DNA of 6,700 nucleotides from Candidatus Cloacimonadota bacterium. Its GTDB lineage: Bacteria > Cloacimonadota > Cloacimonadia > Cloacimonadales > JAFGVF01. The DNA is taken from the NCBI GenBank assembly GCA_016938155.1, contig JAFGVF010000151.1, forward strand, positions 1 to 6,700. Reading direction: 5' to 3'. The notes under the pieces were generated by a model. It ran no database searches and was not told the DNA's origin. It worked only from the letters and a program-made list of their open reading frames with translations. Of the stretch, positions 5,007 through 6,700 are shown piece by piece. The translations under genes were made by a program, and so were the position numbers. Positions within the stretch are counted from its first letter, which is position 1; the number at the start of each line of letters is the position of its first letter.

Positions 5007-6700
5007 AAGTCGAAATCACCTAAAGTGAAGAAGATTTTTGTACCTTTCCCGATTTCACTCTCACACCATATTCTTCCGCCATGCTTAACTATAACTCGCT
5101 TTACAATTGCTAATCCGATACCAGTTCCTTCAAATTCATGAACACTATGCAAGCGTTGGAATGGAGCGAACACTTTATCGCTGTAATGCATATCAAATCC
5201 AACCCCGTTATCTTCGATACAATATATGTTCCTGTCATTTATGTTTGAGTAACTGAATTTGATATGTGGAGAGGGATTTTTTGAAGTGAATTTGAAGGCA
5301 TTATCGAGAATGTTTTCAACTGCCTGGGAAAGCAGTGTTAAATCTCCTTTTGCGATTACATTTTCTTGAATAGTGATGTATTCAGACATTTTAGCTATAT
5401 CGAGTGAATAGTATCCCATAACCCTTTTAGCTATATCCGACACGATTTCACTTAAGTTACAGTATTGGTATTGTATCTCATATTTATTCATTCTGGACAG
5501 CTTCAATAATTCGTCTATCAGCAGCGACATTCTCTTTCCCTCGGAAGATACTCTTTTCAGATGCTCAACACCATCTTGTGGCAGTAGATCGGGATAGTCT
5601 TCCAATACCGCTTCACTGAAGCCGATAATTGCCCGGAGAGGAGCTCTTAAATCATGAGAAATTGAATATGCGAATGACTGCAACTCCTGATTTGTTGCTT
5701 CAAGTTGAATAGTACGCTCCTGTACTCGCTGCTCTAAGTTACGGTTCAGTTCCTTTATCTCTTCTTTTGACAATAACCATTCGGTGATGTCTTCATAAAC
5801 AACAACAATCTCTCCCGATTGAAGTTTAAAAGCATAGTAATCGATAATTATAAAAAGCCTGCCGTCATCATATCTGCTGTTGATTACTTTTTGAGGTTTT
5901 CCGGTTTTATAAACTTCTTGCAGTACCTGATGCATACCCATCTCTTCAATTCCCGGTAATATCTTCTTAAGTTCTCTTTCTTTTACAGCATCGAACTCAA
6001 GACCAATAGATTTCAAGGCTGCCGGATTTGCCTCTAAAATGATGAATTCCTTGCCATCTTCAATCGCTTTGCACACAACTACAGATGTATTCATATTTTC
6101 AATAAGTTCACTATGTTTTTTATCGATGATTCTCTTCTGGAGTTCCAACTCAATTCGCTGAGTTTGGTCAATAACAGTACCACATAATCTGGTAGCTTTT
6201 CGATTATTATCCCATTCCAGCACTTTCCCTCTGTTAATTATCCATACCCAGTTACCTTGCTTATGCTTTATTCCGAACTGTGCGTCAAAAGATGGTGTTT
6301 CACCTATAATGTGTTTATTGAGTTTTGTTAGTACTTCCTCAATGTCGGAAGGATGGACAATCGAGAGCCAGAATTGTAAAGTATCCTCAATTTCATTCAC
6401 TTTGTAACCTAGTATATTTATGAGTCTTGTGTTTACTTCCATTCGATCTGTTTGGGGATAAAAATCCCAAAGTCCCAGGTCACCACCTTCCAGAGCAAGT
6501 TCTAATTGCTCTTCACTCTTTCGCAATCGGTATTGAATTCGTTTATGTTCAGTAATATCCCTACCAACAGATTGCAATTCGGACAATTTCCCGTTTTTAT
6601 CGAAGAAAGCGTGGATTGTCCATTCAATATGCATGTAATGGATGCCGTCTTTCTTGATTATCGATTCATGTTTGAGTATTGGCTGTTCCAATGTGAATTG
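5003..6700 (-). CDS. PAS-domain sensor histidine kinase, 3' part (5' truncated by window edge)
   Basis: This is a hybrid-free sensor kinase that should autophosphorylate a histidine and pass the phosphate to a response regulator. The frame stays open to the last base, so the TTG codon at 6691 is not the likely start; residues are numbered from it. Domains in order are the C-terminal end of a PAS/PAC unit (to about 50, ending VGRDITEHK), a second PAS of the PAS_3 type (about 62-182), a third PAS (about 195-305, ending VYEDITEW), a coiled-coil linker (about 306-340, RNLEQRVQERTIQLEATNQ), HisKA with SISHDLRAPLRAI (343-355, His346 phosphorylated), and HATPase_c with N box ENILDNAFKFT (459-469), G1 DNGVGF (494-499), APFQRLH (509-515) and G2 GTGIGLAIVK (522-531). 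It ends right after the ATPase domain with no receiver. No membrane segment is visible in this part, though one could lie upstream. The signal is unknown and no partner regulator is adjacent on the visible side. Confidence 0.94.
   Translation of the reverse strand, partial: QFTLEQPILKHESIIKKDGIHYMHIEWTIHAFFDKNGKLSELQSVGRDITEHKRIQYRLRKSEEQLELALEGGDLGLWDFYPQTDRMEVNTRLINILGYKVNEIEDTLQFWLSIVHPSDIEEVLTKLNKHIIGETPSFDAQFGIKHKQGNWVWIINRGKVLEWDNNRKATRLCGTVIDQTQRIELELQKRIIDKKHSELIENMNTSVVVCKAIEDGKEFIILEANPAALKSIGLEFDAVKERELKKILPGIEEMGMHQVLQEVYKTGKPQKVINSRYDDGRLFIIIDYYAFKLQSGEIVVVYEDITEWLLSKEEIKELNRNLEQRVQERTIQLEATNQELQSFAYSISHDLRAPLRAIIGFSEAVLEDYPDLLPQDGVEHLKRVSSEGKRMSLLIDELLKLSRMNKYEIQYQYCNLSEIVSDIAKRVMGYYSLDIAKMSEYITIQENVIAKGDLTLLSQAVENILDNAFKFTSKNPSPHIKFSYSNINDRNIYCIEDNGVGFDMHYSDKVFAPFQRLHSVHEFEGTGIGLAIVKRVIVKHGGRIWCESEIGKGTKIFFTLGDFDF

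Noticed and set aside
5016..5039. Possible terminator for the ppx/gppA-family gene: TCAC/GTGA hairpin followed by TTTTT
   Set aside because: The stem is only 4 bp, the T-run starts 6 nt after it, and the bases encode the last residues of the kinase; too weak to call.
6689..6691. TTG as the start codon of the histidine kinase
   Set aside because: The frame stays open to the window edge and the start would fall inside a PAS unit, so the gene is better described as truncated.

Overview
The window is a compact, ordinary-looking bacterial chromosome segment of moderate to low GC by eye, about 99% coding. It shows no mobile element, tRNA, rRNA, CRISPR array or prophage gene. The organism is probably Gram-negative: one gene encodes a predicted secreted DUF3108 protein, a family typical of diderm bacteria. 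Purine-rich Shine-Dalgarno sites precede queA and the ppx/gppA gene but not every gene. The gene set and style would fit an uncultured FCB-type lineage such as Cloacimonadota, but this is only a guess; nothing seen fixes the phylum.

Positions 1-4010 (+ strand) hold five tightly packed genes: the 3' part of coaBC (pantothenate to CoA), an SDR-family reductase of FabG type, a predicted periplasmic DUF3108 protein, queA (queuosine modification of tRNA) and a one-domain birA (biotin protein ligase). The four junctions are a 1-nt overlap (TGATG), zero spacing, a 23-nt overlap and a 4-nt overlap (ATGA). This is strong evidence for one polycistronic unit with translational coupling. The theme is housekeeping: two enzymes for cofactor supply or attachment (CoA and biotin, both needed for acetyl-CoA carboxylation and fatty-acid synthesis), one tRNA-modification enzyme, one reductase and one envelope protein of unknown role.

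Positions 4011-4079 are the only intergenic gap, 69 nt, with a perfect TTGACA hexamer directly after the birA stop. A short Ppx/GppA-family phosphatase gene follows (4080-5006, +), probably acting on polyphosphate or pppGpp, and it may have its own promoter as well as read-through from birA.

Positions 5003-6700 (- strand) hold the 3' part of a PAS-PAS-PAS-HisKA-HATPase sensor histidine kinase gene. It converges on the ppx/gppA gene with stop codons overlapping by 4 nt, and its 5' end lies beyond the right edge. No response regulator is visible.

I found no convincing novel system. The points most worth a second look are residue changes in otherwise well-conserved motifs: LHVG to LRVS in QueA, GRGRRG to GKGRQA in BirA, and the missing NNAG motif in the SDR protein. 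The DUF3108 gene embedded in the operon and the gap-free convergent end are also worth checking.
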